Numbered from the stretch's first letter, positions 15,688-22,259 are shown. The stretch: DNA of 34,937 bases from Elusimicrobia bacterium GWA2_69_24 (GCA_001799695.1 MGTY01000105.1:1-34937), one strand, 5' to 3'. Notes: a model not told the origin generated them from the letters alone. A program made the numbers and translations.

Positions 15688-16869
15688 ATGCGGAGCAAAC
15701 GACGATTTACACGATGGGCGGGATTCCTGGGAGCACTCTTGCTCTCTGGTGGCTACTTCGTCGAAGGTAGCGCAAATCCAGCGGAAGGTTCGAATGAGAT
15801 ATCGCCCCAAGAGGAGGCTCAACTCAGAGAGGCGGCGAAGAAGAGACCTCCCGCGGAAGTCGACAGACTTATCGGGGGCATGAAGGCAAGAAGGAAGGAA
15901 GCCGCTTCCTATCGCGCAAATCCGAGCAAGGTCCGGGACGAATTGCTACCTCTTGCGGAAGAAATGAAGAGGCACTCATCCCCGGAGGACGCGACGGAAT
16001 TCAGGAAATATCGAGACAAGCTGGGCGACCGGATTCACTGGTTTGAGCAGAATCGAGTCCCGATTGGGATGGAAATCGGAAACCCGTTGGCGGAGAACCT
16101 AATCGAAGCTTTCAAGGGGCACAACCCCGCGCTGGACCATCTGCCGATTAGCGTTGCCGGGAAATACTCTAATAGCGCGAAAACGAAAGAGTACCTCTTG
16201 TCGAGGCTTAGAGAGGGCGAACGACCCGAGCAAGATGCTGTTCTTCACACACTTGCGTGGAGCAATTTCTGGCCGAAAGATCCAGATTTCTTCTCAGTCC
16301 TAGAGTATTTGTTGTCTCGTCGCGGCGGTGAGGACACTTTCGTGCTATACGATTTACTGGTCATCGATCGGGATCGCGCCCAGCCGATTCTCATGAAGAT
16401 TGTCGATACGACTAAGAGTGCCGTGGTGTTCTATAAAGTATCGGGCATGGTGGCTTCCTTTAAGCGCACGGATCTCCTGGAGCGCCTGTTTCGCAGAGTG
16501 AGAGAGATTCCGCTCGAGAGCCGCTCATCTGTGCCGGGTCTATGCAATGTTCCGCCAGAGACGGTTCTAGATTACATCCGGGGCGCGGAAGGAGAGAAGC
16601 TCGCCTTTGCGCTTGATGCATTCACAGAAACACATGCGGCCATTCGAGATGGCTATCCCCTTCTGGTTGCTAAGCTGTCGAGCAAAGACGTCGTGAGTCG
16701 ACGTGCCGTAGCGCACTGTATGAGCGTCCTGGCGCGCCAAGGAACCTGGACTAATCATCAAGCCTTTTCCGACTTGAAAGACTTTGTCTCCCGTGAGACC
16801 GATGAAAGTGCCCTAAAGGAAGCACAAGAGACGATCAGGTACTTGGAGGTTCAATTGCGTTATCGGTGA
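15688..16869 (+). CDS. Cassette-encoded secreted, mostly helical protein of unknown function
   Basis: The 393-residue protein has an N-terminal signal-like segment (residues about 10-30, FLGALLLSGGYFVEG). The mature part is almost entirely helical and highly charged. Residues about 165-390 have a loose periodic pattern of paired helices (KEYLLSRL, FFSVLEYLL, VAKLSS) that could be HEAT- or ARM-like, but no family is recognised. A TATAAC hexamer at 15677-15682 ends 5 nt before the ATG, and no Shine-Dalgarno is seen. It occupies the second cassette, which closes with attC 3 six bases after the stop. An A+T-rich codon bias sets it apart from chromosomal genes. The start could also be later, but the ATG at 15688 keeps the signal sequence. 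Confidence 0.7.
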   Translation: MRSKRRFTRWAGFLGALLLSGGYFVEGSANPAEGSNEISPQEEAQLREAAKKRPPAEVDRLIGGMKARRKEAASYRANPSKVRDELLPLAEEMKRHSSPEDATEFRKYRDKLGDRIHWFEQNRVPIGMEIGNPLAENLIEAFKGHNPALDHLPISVAGKYSNSAKTKEYLLSRLREGERPEQDAVLHTLAWSNFWPKDPDFFSVLEYLLSRRGGEDTFVLYDLLVIDRDRAQPILMKIVDTTKSAVVFYKVSGMVASFKRTDLLERLFRRVREIPLESRSSVPGLCNVPPETVLDYIRGAEGEKLAFALDAFTETHAAIRDGYPLLVAKLSSKDVVSRRAVAHCMSVLARQGTWTNHQAFSDLKDFVSRETDESALKEAQETIRYLEVQLRYR

Positions 16870-16874
16870 TTTCG

Positions 16875-16982
16875 GTCTAACATCGGATGCGACGGCCGCG
16901 GGCCTCGAACAAGAACAGCTCTGTCCGGACAGAGTACCGTCGGCGCACTCGCGATTGCGCGCTGCCGACCCAACCGTTAGGC
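16875..16982 (+). other. attC site 3 (long type, 108 bp)
   Basis: The cores are GTCTAAC (16875-16881) and GTTAGGC (16976-16982). The centre contains a perfect 16-bp palindrome, CTCTGTCCGGACAGAG, at 16919-16934. It shares the long central block with sites 1, 5 and 6. The inner stem (ATGCGACGGC against GCTGCCGAC) is less regular than at other sites. Confidence 0.82.
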
Positions 16983-17018
16983 AGGCCCATCAACATCAAT
17001 AATGGCCAGCTTGAGACC

Positions 17019-17057
17019 TTGACAGATGCATATCGTTGATGCATACTGATATGTATG
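17019..17057 (+). promoter_or_regulatory. vapBC cassette promoter with overlapping operator-like repeat
   Basis: TTGACA (17019-17024), a 17-bp spacer and CATACT (17042-17047) make a near-consensus promoter. ATG 17055 lies 7 nt beyond the -10, so the transcript would be leaderless. CATAC-TGATAT-GTATG (17042-17057) is an inverted repeat over the -10 and start codon. Such a position would suit repression by VapB or VapBC. Confidence 0.7.
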
Positions 17058-17240
17058 AGAACAACGCTAATACTTCGAGATGATATCTTAAAACGTGCTG
17101 CCCAGCTTTCCGGCACCACGGAGAAGACCGCATTGGTTCATGCCGGCCTTGAAGCCCTGATCGAGAAGAAGGCACGAGAACGCCTTGCTGCCCTGGGCGG
17201 GTCCGAGCCTCGGCTCAGGAAGATTCGCCGGCGCCGATGA
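17055..17240 (+). CDS. vapB: VapB-type antitoxin
   Basis: The 61-residue protein begins MRTTLILRDDILKRAAQLSG and continues with EKTALVHAGLEALIEKKARERL, the pattern of VapB antitoxins of the DUF2191 type. The N-terminus should be a DNA-binding ribbon-helix-helix-like part. The C-terminal basic tail (RKIRRRR) would contact the toxin. It neutralises VapC and with it represses its own promoter, which carries a fitting inverted repeat. The TGA overlaps the toxin ATG (ATGA, 17237-17240). This is the third cassette of the array. Confidence 0.9.
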   Translation: MRTTLILRDDILKRAAQLSGTTEKTALVHAGLEALIEKKARERLAALGGSEPRLRKIRRRR

Positions 17241-17620
17241 TCCTTGTAGACACATCTGTTTGGGTGGATTATCTGCGGGGCCACGAGCGCAGGCTAGCGG
17301 ATATCCTCACCGAAGGCCTGGTGCTCACACATCCGCTCGTCATTGAGGAACTGGCCTGCGGGAATCTCTTGCATCGAGCCAAGATCCTCGACCTCTTGCG
17401 TGCGCTGCCGATAGCGTCACTTGCATCGCATGAAGAGGTGCTCGAGCTCATTTGCGCCGAGCGTCTCCATGGCACTGGGCTGGGAGCAGTGGATGCTCAT
17501 TTATTGGCTTCCGCCCGCCTTTCTCGCGCCAGAATCTGGAGCAAGGATAGGGCCTTGTGCCGTGCCGCGGGGCACCTCGCCCTCCTGGGCCATGCACCCG
17601 AGAATGAGGGGAGTGCCTAA
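17237..17620 (+). CDS. vapC: VapC-type PIN-domain ribonuclease toxin
   Basis: The 127-residue PIN protein has all four acidic positions: Asp5 (VDTSVW), Glu38 (IEELACG), Asp86 (GAVDAHLLASA) and Asp104 (WSKDRAL). VapC enzymes are Mg2+-dependent endoribonucleases that cut tRNA or rRNA and halt growth when not bound by VapB. The domain is complete and looks active. The gene is coupled to vapB by a 4-nt overlap. Its TAA stop (17618-17620) lies inside the left core of attC 4, a compact arrangement common in integron cassettes. A role in keeping the array from being lost is a reasonable inference. Confidence 0.92.
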   Translation: MILVDTSVWVDYLRGHERRLADILTEGLVLTHPLVIEELACGNLLHRAKILDLLRALPIASLASHEEVLELICAERLHGTGLGAVDAHLLASARLSRARIWSKDRALCRAAGHLALLGHAPENEGSA

Positions 17621-17691
17621 CATCGGATACAGCCGAGCGCGGCGGATTAAGGAGTGCTGGTAGCCGCGTCGGCTGATCCAGAGCGTTAGGC
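17615..17691 (+). other. attC site 4 (short type, 77 bp)
   Basis: The cores are GCCTAAC (17615-17621) and GTTAGGC (17685-17691), a perfect pair. GGATACAGCCGA pairs with TCGGCTGATCC leaving one extrahelical A. The sequence TGCCTAAC complements the cassette start GTTAGGCA at 16976 over 8 nt. Confidence 0.92.
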
Positions 17692-17714
17692 CCACTGATC
17701 CACCAGAAGGCCTC

Positions 17715-17743
17715 TTGACAACTGTATATCATGGTCATATACT
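17715..17743 (+). promoter_or_regulatory. brnTA cassette promoter with overlapping palindrome
   Basis: TTGACA (17715-17720), a 17-bp spacer and TATACT (17738-17743) form a strong promoter. ATG 17753 is 9 nt beyond the -10, so the 5' leader would be only a few bases. GTATAT (17724-17729) and ATATAC (17737-17742) form an inverted repeat across spacer and -10, a plausible operator for the antitoxin. Confidence 0.75.
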
Positions 17744-17752
17744 TAGAGTGGC

Positions 17753-18058
17753 ATGGCAAACATTGACCTGTCGAAGTGTACGGGGTTCGATTGGGACGAT
17801 GGGAACTTCGACAAGAATTGGTCAAGTCACAAGGTCACGCCTTTCGAATGTGAACAGGCTTTCTTCAACCAACCTCTTATTGTGGACTCCGATGAAACAC
17901 ACTCAGAGAAGGAATCTCGATTTCTCGTGTTAGGGCAGACCGATATGAGCAGAAAGCTATTTGTGGTATTCACCGTCCGAAAGCATCTAATCCGCGTGAT
18001 TTCCGCCCGCGATATGACCCGCAAAGAAAAGGAGGTCTACGCTAGCCATGAGAACTAG
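17753..18058 (+). CDS. brnT: BrnT-family ribonuclease toxin
   Basis: The 101-residue protein has the BrnT pattern: FDWDDGNFDKN at residues 12-22, KVTPFECEQAFF, then RFLVLGQTDMSRKLFVVFTVR and the terminal SARDMTRKEKEVY. BrnT is a small RelE-fold ribonuclease; the pair was first described in Brucella. All segments are present, so the toxin looks intact. The toxin gene comes first, as usual for brnTA, and overlaps brnA by 11 nt. It is the first gene of the fourth cassette and is read from its own promoter. The strong A+T-shifted codon use differs from the chromosome. Confidence 0.9.
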   Translation: MANIDLSKCTGFDWDDGNFDKNWSSHKVTPFECEQAFFNQPLIVDSDETHSEKESRFLVLGQTDMSRKLFVVFTVRKHLIRVISARDMTRKEKEVYASHEN

Positions 18059-18323
18059 AATCCCCAAGTTCAAAAACGAGGAAGATGAACGCGCTTATTG
18101 GGCCTCCCACGATTCCACCGTGCATGTGGACTGGAAGAAGGGCAAAAAAACCATCTTCCCCAGACTCCGGCCCTCCGTCAGGTCGATCTCTCTTCGGCTT
18201 CCTGAATCAATGCTTGAGGAGATTCGGCTGTTGGCCAACAAACGAGACGTGCCATATCAATCACTGATGAAAATATTCCTCTCCGAACGCATTGACCAGG
18301 AACTTCGTCCACATGGGGCCTAA
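18048..18323 (+). CDS. brnA: BrnA-family antitoxin (CopG/ribbon-helix-helix type)
   Basis: The 91-residue protein has the typical first half IPKFKNEEDERAYWASHDST, followed by a linker and a C-terminal ribbon-helix-helix segment (SISLRLPESMLEEIRLLANK, then RDVPYQSLMKIFLSERI). It should bind BrnT and repress the cassette promoter through the palindrome there. AAGGAGG-like AAAAGGAGG lies about 14 nt before the ATG at 18048, inside brnT. The TAA stop (18321-18323) lies within the left core of attC 5. The protein is complete. Confidence 0.9.
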   Translation: MRTRIPKFKNEEDERAYWASHDSTVHVDWKKGKKTIFPRLRPSVRSISLRLPESMLEEIRLLANKRDVPYQSLMKIFLSERIDQELRPHGA

Positions 18324-18421
18324 CATTCTGCGGGCGCGGGCCTCGAATGGGAACAGACATGCCAGGACGGGTTACCGTAGGCGCCCACGCGCGTGCGCGC
18401 CGCAGACCGTGAGCGTTATGG
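18316..18421 (+). other. attC site 5 (long type)
   Basis: The left end GGGCCTAAC (18316-18324) is the exact 9-nt complement of its cassette start GTTAGGCCC at 17685. The right core is GTTATGG (18415-18421). TCTGCGGGCGCG pairs with GCGCGCCGCAGA with one extra base. The central block is a diverged copy of the one in sites 1 and 3. Confidence 0.88.
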
Positions 18422-18472
18422 CTACCAAGAGGTGCCATTGAATTGGATGCGGAGTCCTGCTGTCCTTTGGCT

Positions 18473-18655
18473 ATGACGACAAAGCAGAAGGTTATGAACG
18501 CGGTACGGAGCCTGCCCGCGAATGCTTCTTACGAAGATGTGATGGAGCGACTTCTTGTTTTGGCAAAGGCAGAAAAGGGTCTTCAGCAGGCAGATGCCGG
18601 CCAGACCGTTTCGCATGAAATGGTCAAGCAGAAGATGAAGAGATGGCTGAAATAA
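18473..18655 (+). CDS. Antitoxin of a ParE/RelE-type module
   Basis: The 60-residue protein begins MTTKQKVMNAVRSLPANASYEDVMERLLVLAKAEKGLQQADAGQTVSHEMVKQKMKRW (split here only by reading), a pattern I know from small helical antitoxins encoded directly before ParE toxins. It is complete and has no disruption. ATG 18473 is preferred to an upstream in-frame TTG because family members start at MTTK. No good ribosome-binding site or promoter is visible. The toxin gene begins inside its end (ATG 18643) but is broken, so this antitoxin has no working partner here. It could still counter a related toxin elsewhere. Confidence 0.8.
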   Translation: MTTKQKVMNAVRSLPANASYEDVMERLLVLAKAEKGLQQADAGQTVSHEMVKQKMKRWLK

Positions 18656-18938
18656 GGTGGACGCACAGGCCTGCCAGGACCTACAGGCTATCGTTGATTT
18701 CATTGCCAAGGACTCCCCCCATTACGCCCGCCTCTTCGTTGTCGATATCTTCTAGGCAGTTGACCGCATAGCCGCGTTCCCGCGATCAGGCAGAGTAGTC
18801 CCTGAGCTTTGCGATCCAACAGTGCGGGAACTCATTTTGGGCAATTATCGTCTCGTATATCGAGTCAAGGCGAAGTGCATCCAGTTGCTCACGGTTTATC
18901 ATGGCGCTCGGCTGATGGACCCCGGGAAACTCAAGTAA
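18643..18938 (+). pseudogene. ParE-family toxin, inactivated by a frameshift and an amber codon
   Basis: The frame from ATG 18643 gives MAEIRWTH, the usual start of these toxins, overlapping the antitoxin end. A single-base deletion near 18666 shifts the frame; the neighbouring frame continues QACQDLQAIVDFIAKDSPHY. A TAG at 18753-18755 then interrupts it within DIF-x-AVDRIAAFPRSGR, where a Glu codon is expected. After it the ParE pattern runs to the end (RELILGNYRLVYRVK, LLTVYHGARLMDP) and stops at TAA 18936-18938. Two independent lesions in an otherwise well preserved gene indicate recent decay rather than recoding. ParE toxins poison DNA gyrase; this copy should be inert. Confidence 0.85.
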
Positions 18939-18947
18939 ACGAGGTTG

Positions 18948-19012
18948 AGCCATAACATTCGGTACTGCGGGCGCGGGCCTCGAACAGGAACAGCTCTGTC
19001 TGGACCTGGCAT
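18948..19012 (+). other. attC site 6, truncated by an insertion sequence
   Basis: The left end AGCCATAAC (18948-18956) is the exact 9-nt complement of the cassette start GTTATGGCT at 18415. The site then follows the long-type block (GCGGGCCTCGAACAGGAACA, then GCTCTGTCTGGAC) and breaks off at about 19010-19014. No right half is found beyond the IS remnant. Confidence 0.85.
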
Positions 19013-19893
19013 ATGCACATAACTCAAGTCGTTTGTTAATATGTGCCTATGGCGAAACGATTTCCCGGAACGTTGCTCGAGTTTGGGGCGTGGTTTCGGA
19101 CAGAGGAATCATGTCAGAAATACCTGGCGCGCCTTCGCTGGCCGGACGGTTTCCGGTGCCGTCGTTGCGGTCATCGAACGGCCTGGCGCACGAAACGGGG
19201 ACTTTACCACTGCGCAGGGTGTGACGCCGAGATGTCGGTGACTACCGGGACGACTTTCCAGGACACGAGGATGCCGTTGCGACTTTGGTTTTGAGCGGCT
19301 TGGTGGATCACCAATCAAAATAGCGGCGTCAGTGCTCTCGGGAGGTCCTGTCCGGGCGTGTAGAAGTCGACGAGACTCTGATCGGCGGGGCCAAAAAAGG
19401 CGCGCATTCTAAATACAACAAGACGATTGTGAGCATCGCGGCTGAAATCCGAGGCAAGGGCACAGGACGTATTCGACTGCGGAAAATCCCCGATGATACC
19501 GAGGCCAGCATCAAGGCTTTCATCCTAAGCACCATCGCGCCGGGTTCGGAGTTGGCGACGGACGGAGCGCATGCCTACAAGGCTCTGGTCCCGCATGGCT
19601 ATCGCCATAATCGGACCGTTCAATATGGGCAGGACGATGATGTGTTGGCGCGAGTTCTTCCCCGAGTCCATCGAGTGGCAGCGTCGCTGAAACGGTGGCT
19701 GCTAGGCATGCATCAGGGCCGAATATCCCCGGGCCAGTTGGACCATTACCTGGAGGAGTTTTCTTTCCGGTTCAATCGACGATTATCGTCGCGACGCGGC
19801 ATGCTGTTTTTTCGCCTTCTTCAGCAATGCGCGGTCGGCTTCTCGATCGCGGGCGGCTGGAGTTAGTTCCAATTTTGGTTGAGTGACAGGCAC
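19013..19893 (+). mobile_element. Remnant of an IS1595-family insertion sequence
   Basis: The element follows the broken attC 6 and contains the decayed transposase described separately. Its exact ends are not certain: clear matching terminal inverted repeats could not be identified. The right end is placed near 19893 by the end of similarity, just before the M28 peptidase promoter. The left end is set where the attC text stops. Confidence 0.6.
19049..19866 (+). pseudogene. IS1595-family transposase, broken
   Basis: The first frame (from ATG 19049) has the N-terminal zinc ribbon: CRRCGH and HCAGC around residues 35-60, then GTTFQDTRMPLRLWF, and hits a TGA at 19292-19294. Readthrough text AAWWITNQNSGVSAL continues the family pattern. 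A junction near 19340 then joins another frame at LSGRVEVDETLIGG, the first catalytic Asp region, and continues to TAG 19866 (ATDGAHAY, RVHRVAASLKRWLLGMHQG, LEEFSFRFNRR). About 40-50 residues between the two parts are missing. A stop plus a deletion make it inactive. Its insertion, with loss of the right half of attC 6, ends the cassette array. Confidence 0.85.
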
Positions 19894-19920
19894 CCGCATC
19901 CGGGCGGCCGCCCTTTTCTG

Positions 19921-19926
19921 TACAAT
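19921..19926 (+). promoter_or_regulatory. -10 element TACAAT of the peptidase operon
   Basis: TACAAT ends 6 nt before ATG 19933. The six intervening bases are CGGGGG. Transcription would begin about at the ATG. No -35 consensus is seen. Confidence 0.45.
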
Positions 19927-19932
19927 CGGGGG

Positions 19933-21618
19933 ATGGGAGCTTGGGTGCTGGTCCTTCTCTGCGCGCAGGCGGCTTTCGCGTCGGACAAGCCGCTGTCGCG
20001 CCGGGTGCATGACAAGAAGCCCTGGCGCACCCTGGAAGCCAACTCGGAGCAAAGGCAGCCGGTCTACCTCGGCCTGACCCCTTATCAGCTCGCCGCGAAG
20101 GTCCCCCCGCCCGCTGCCGCCGAACTGCCGGATTCCTTGCGGGTCCTCGGGGAAGCCCAGGCCCGGCGCATCGTCGCGTCTTTGCGCCGGCAGGAGCTCG
20201 AGCTCGAATGCTGGCCCGCCCGCGACGACGACGGCGCCCTGACCTGGGCCTTCGCCCGCTGGCGGCGCTCCCCGGAGTCCGATTGGGCCTGGATCCCGCA
20301 CACGACGCCCATGGAGGACCTCCCGCCGGTCCCCTTCCTTCCCAAGCCTTTGAAGAGCTGGGAGCCGCCGGACCGGACGGCCATATTCTCGGATTTCTCG
20401 GAACTCGAAGGACTCTATGACAAGCCCGTATTCGGAGACTGCGTGTGGACCGAGGAATCGGGGCGGCCCGTCCTGCCCAGTTGGCTGTCCACCCGGGACC
20501 GCGACACCTACCTCAGGAAACTGATCTCGGACGAGCATCGGATATGCTTCGTCCTCCCCCAACCCGCCGTGCTCAACGGGCGTCCCCGCAGCTTCGTGAC
20601 AGGCGTATCGAGCTCGGCCGTCCGCTGGCCGGAAGAGCTGCGCTGGACCCGGGCGGGACCTTCCCATCCCCCTTCCCCGGCCGTCCCGCGCCTGACCGCC
20701 TGGCCCGGCGACTTCGCCGCCGCTCTGCGCCGGGACACCCTCGCCCTCGCGGGCGAGGAGGAGCTGGTCTTTCCCAAGGACGGCCGGCGTCTGCGCCTGA
20801 CGCGGAAGAACTCGGCCCAGCCGGACCATCAGCTCTCGGACCTGTCCGAATACCTCATCCAGCGCTACGCGGCGCTGGGCATCGCCGTGAAGGTCCGGAG
20901 CTTCCGCTGGCGGGGCATCCCCCAGACGAACCTCATCGCCGTTCTGCCCGGGACCCTACAGGGCCGGGCGAACCGGCCCGTGCTGTTGGCCGACCACGTT
21001 GATACCGCCTTCGCCGAAGACCTCTTCAAGGCGGGCCGGCGCCGCGTCAGCGTCCCGGGAGCGGACGACAACGCGGCCGCGACCGCGGCCCTCCTACAGG
21101 CGGCCCGCATCCTCAAGGACGTACCGCGCCGGAGCGACATCTGGCTCGTCCACCTCACAGGCGAGGAGTTCCCGGCCGACGACCTGGGGGCGCGGCGACT
21201 GACCCGCGAGCTCCTGGCCGAGCGGCAGGCCCTGCGGGGGATCGTGCTCCTGGACATGATCGGCTATCGCGACCCCGGCGATCCCGTATTCCAGATCAAC
21301 GCGGGGGAAAGCCCGGAGTCCTTGCGCATCGCCCGCGTCGCAGTCGACTTGGCCGGCAAGCTCGCCTTGCCGCTCTCCGCCCGCCTGCGCACCCGCTTCG
21401 ACCCCGAGAGCTACCTGTACAACACCGACGGGCTCATCTTCTCGGACGCCGGGTTCCCGGTCGTCCTGTTCAACGAGCACCTCAACGCCCGGCACAACCT
21501 GGAAAGGCCGCATTACCACGAGTCCACGGACGTCGGCGCCCGCATGGACTTCGATTACGCCGCGGGCATCGCCCAGCTGGCCATCGAAACCGTCGCGGCC
21601 CTGGCCAACGAGGAATGA
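19933..21618 (+). CDS. Exported M28-family zinc aminopeptidase
   Basis: The protein has 561 residues. Residues 1-17 are a signal peptide (MGAWVLVLLCAQAAFAS), which decides this start over an ATG-less upstream extension. Residues about 20-290 are not recognised. The C-terminal 270 residues are an M28 domain: LLADHVDTAF (His355, Asp357), GADDNAAATAA (Asp378), TGEEF (Glu411-412), LDMIGY (Asp441) and RPHYHESTD (His527 or His529). These are the co-catalytic zinc ligands and base of aminopeptidases of the PepS/glutaminyl-cyclase type. It should remove N-terminal residues from peptides outside the cytoplasm. The TGA overlaps the next gene's ATG, so it heads an operon of three exported peptidases. 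Confidence 0.9.
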   Translation: MGAWVLVLLCAQAAFASDKPLSRRVHDKKPWRTLEANSEQRQPVYLGLTPYQLAAKVPPPAAAELPDSLRVLGEAQARRIVASLRRQELELECWPARDDDGALTWAFARWRRSPESDWAWIPHTTPMEDLPPVPFLPKPLKSWEPPDRTAIFSDFSELEGLYDKPVFGDCVWTEESGRPVLPSWLSTRDRDTYLRKLISDEHRICFVLPQPAVLNGRPRSFVTGVSSSAVRWPEELRWTRAGPSHPPSPAVPRLTAWPGDFAAALRRDTLALAGEEELVFPKDGRRLRLTRKNSAQPDHQLSDLSEYLIQRYAALGIAVKVRSFRWRGIPQTNLIAVLPGTLQGRANRPVLLADHVDTAFAEDLFKAGRRRVSVPGADDNAAATAALLQAARILKDVPRRSDIWLVHLTGEEFPADDLGARRLTRELLAERQALRGIVLLDMIGYRDPGDPVFQINAGESPESLRIARVAVDLAGKLALPLSARLRTRFDPESYLYNTDGLIFSDAGFPVVLFNEHLNARHNLERPHYHESTDVGARMDFDYAAGIAQLAIETVAALANEE

Positions 21619-22259
21619 TGCGGATGACACCGGCCTTTCTGATGGCTTTCGCGGCCGCCGCCGCGGGGGGCGCGGCGGCAGCTCCCGAGCCGCGCCTGCC
21701 GGCAGCGCATCTTCCAGTGCCCCTCGTGCGGCAGGCGACCGATTACAGCTGCGGGGCCGCGGCCATGCTCGCGGCGCTCTATTACTGGAAGGCGTTCGAA
21801 GGCCCCGAGTCCGAGCTCTACCCGCTCCTGGGCACCACGCCCAAGGACGGCACCGACCCCCGAAGCATGCGGGCCGCGGCCGAGCGCCTGGGCCTGGCCG
21901 CCAGGCTTCAGGAAGGCATGACGCTGGAGGACCTGTCCGCCGCTCTCGGGAAGGGCGAGACCGTCATACTCGACCTGCAAGCCTGGTCCGACCCTGCCGC
22001 GCCGCCCGTGAAATGGGCCAACCGCTGGGAGGACGGGCACTACGTGGTCCTAGTCGGCACGGACGCGCAGCATGTGTACGTCATGGACCCTTCCGTGGCC
22101 GCGGGCTACGGGCACATCCCCCTCACCGAGCTCTACGAGCGCTGGCACGATTACGAGGACAGGGACGGCAAGATGTGGCGCAACCAGCATCTGGGCCTCA
22201 TCCTGTCCGGCAAGGAACACATCGCTGCCTATCCCGCCCCACTGGAGAGAATCCGATGA
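21615..22259 (+). CDS. Exported C39-like papain-fold cysteine peptidase
   Basis: The 214-residue protein has a signal peptide (about 1-23). The fold is that of C39-like peptidases: DYSCGAAAMLAALYYW (Cys46 as nucleophile), GHYVVLVG (His142) and MDPS (Asp158). Stand-alone C39-like proteins of this length are exported hydrolases rather than the leader-peptidase domain of bacteriocin ABC exporters. There is no ABC transporter nearby. Two tandem ATGs (21615, 21618) follow GAGGA; either can serve. The gene overlaps the M28 gene in front and the S58 gene behind. Substrate is unknown. Confidence 0.85.
   Translation: MMRMTPAFLMAFAAAAAGGAAAAPEPRLPAAHLPVPLVRQATDYSCGAAAMLAALYYWKAFEGPESELYPLLGTTPKDGTDPRSMRAAAERLGLAARLQEGMTLEDLSAALGKGETVILDLQAWSDPAAPPVKWANRWEDGHYVVLVGTDAQHVYVMDPSVAAGYGHIPLTELYERWHDYEDRDGKMWRNQHLGLILSGKEHIAAYPAPLERIR

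Larger units (their letters stand above)
14905..19012 (+). mobile_element. Integron cassette array without integrase (CALIN-type), five full attC and one truncated
   Basis: Genes alternate with attC sites, all in one orientation, and the stretch is richer in A+T than its surroundings. Cassette borders, taken as the G/TT cut of each right-hand core, give units of 15009-15647, 15648-16976, 16977-17685, 17686-18415 and 18416 to beyond 18956. In four of the five, the first bases of the cassette are perfectly complementary over 8-9 nt to the R'' end of the attC that closes it. This is the expected trace of a circular cassette inserted at G/TT. No intI gene or clear attI is present; given the orientation it would be expected to the left. 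Known families of such arrays store accessory genes and are often stabilised by toxin-antitoxin cassettes, as here. Confidence 0.88.

Noticed and set aside
18657-18938. Amber codon in parE as possible recoding (stop-codon readthrough)
   Set aside because: A separate frameshift in the same gene makes decay the simpler explanation; other genes here use TAG as an ordinary stop.
14905-19012. CRISPR array as explanation of the repeats
   Set aside because: Repeat spacing is irregular and gene-sized, repeats are long and fold as attC, and no cas gene is present.
19904-19915. GC-rich palindrome near 19900-19912 followed by TTTT as terminator
   Set aside because: A self-complementary stretch with no real loop, lying within the promoter region of the M28 gene; weak evidence for termination.
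21615-22259. C39 protein as bacteriocin leader peptidase
   Set aside because: No ABC transporter or small precursor gene is nearby; the protein is a stand-alone exported domain in a peptidase operon.
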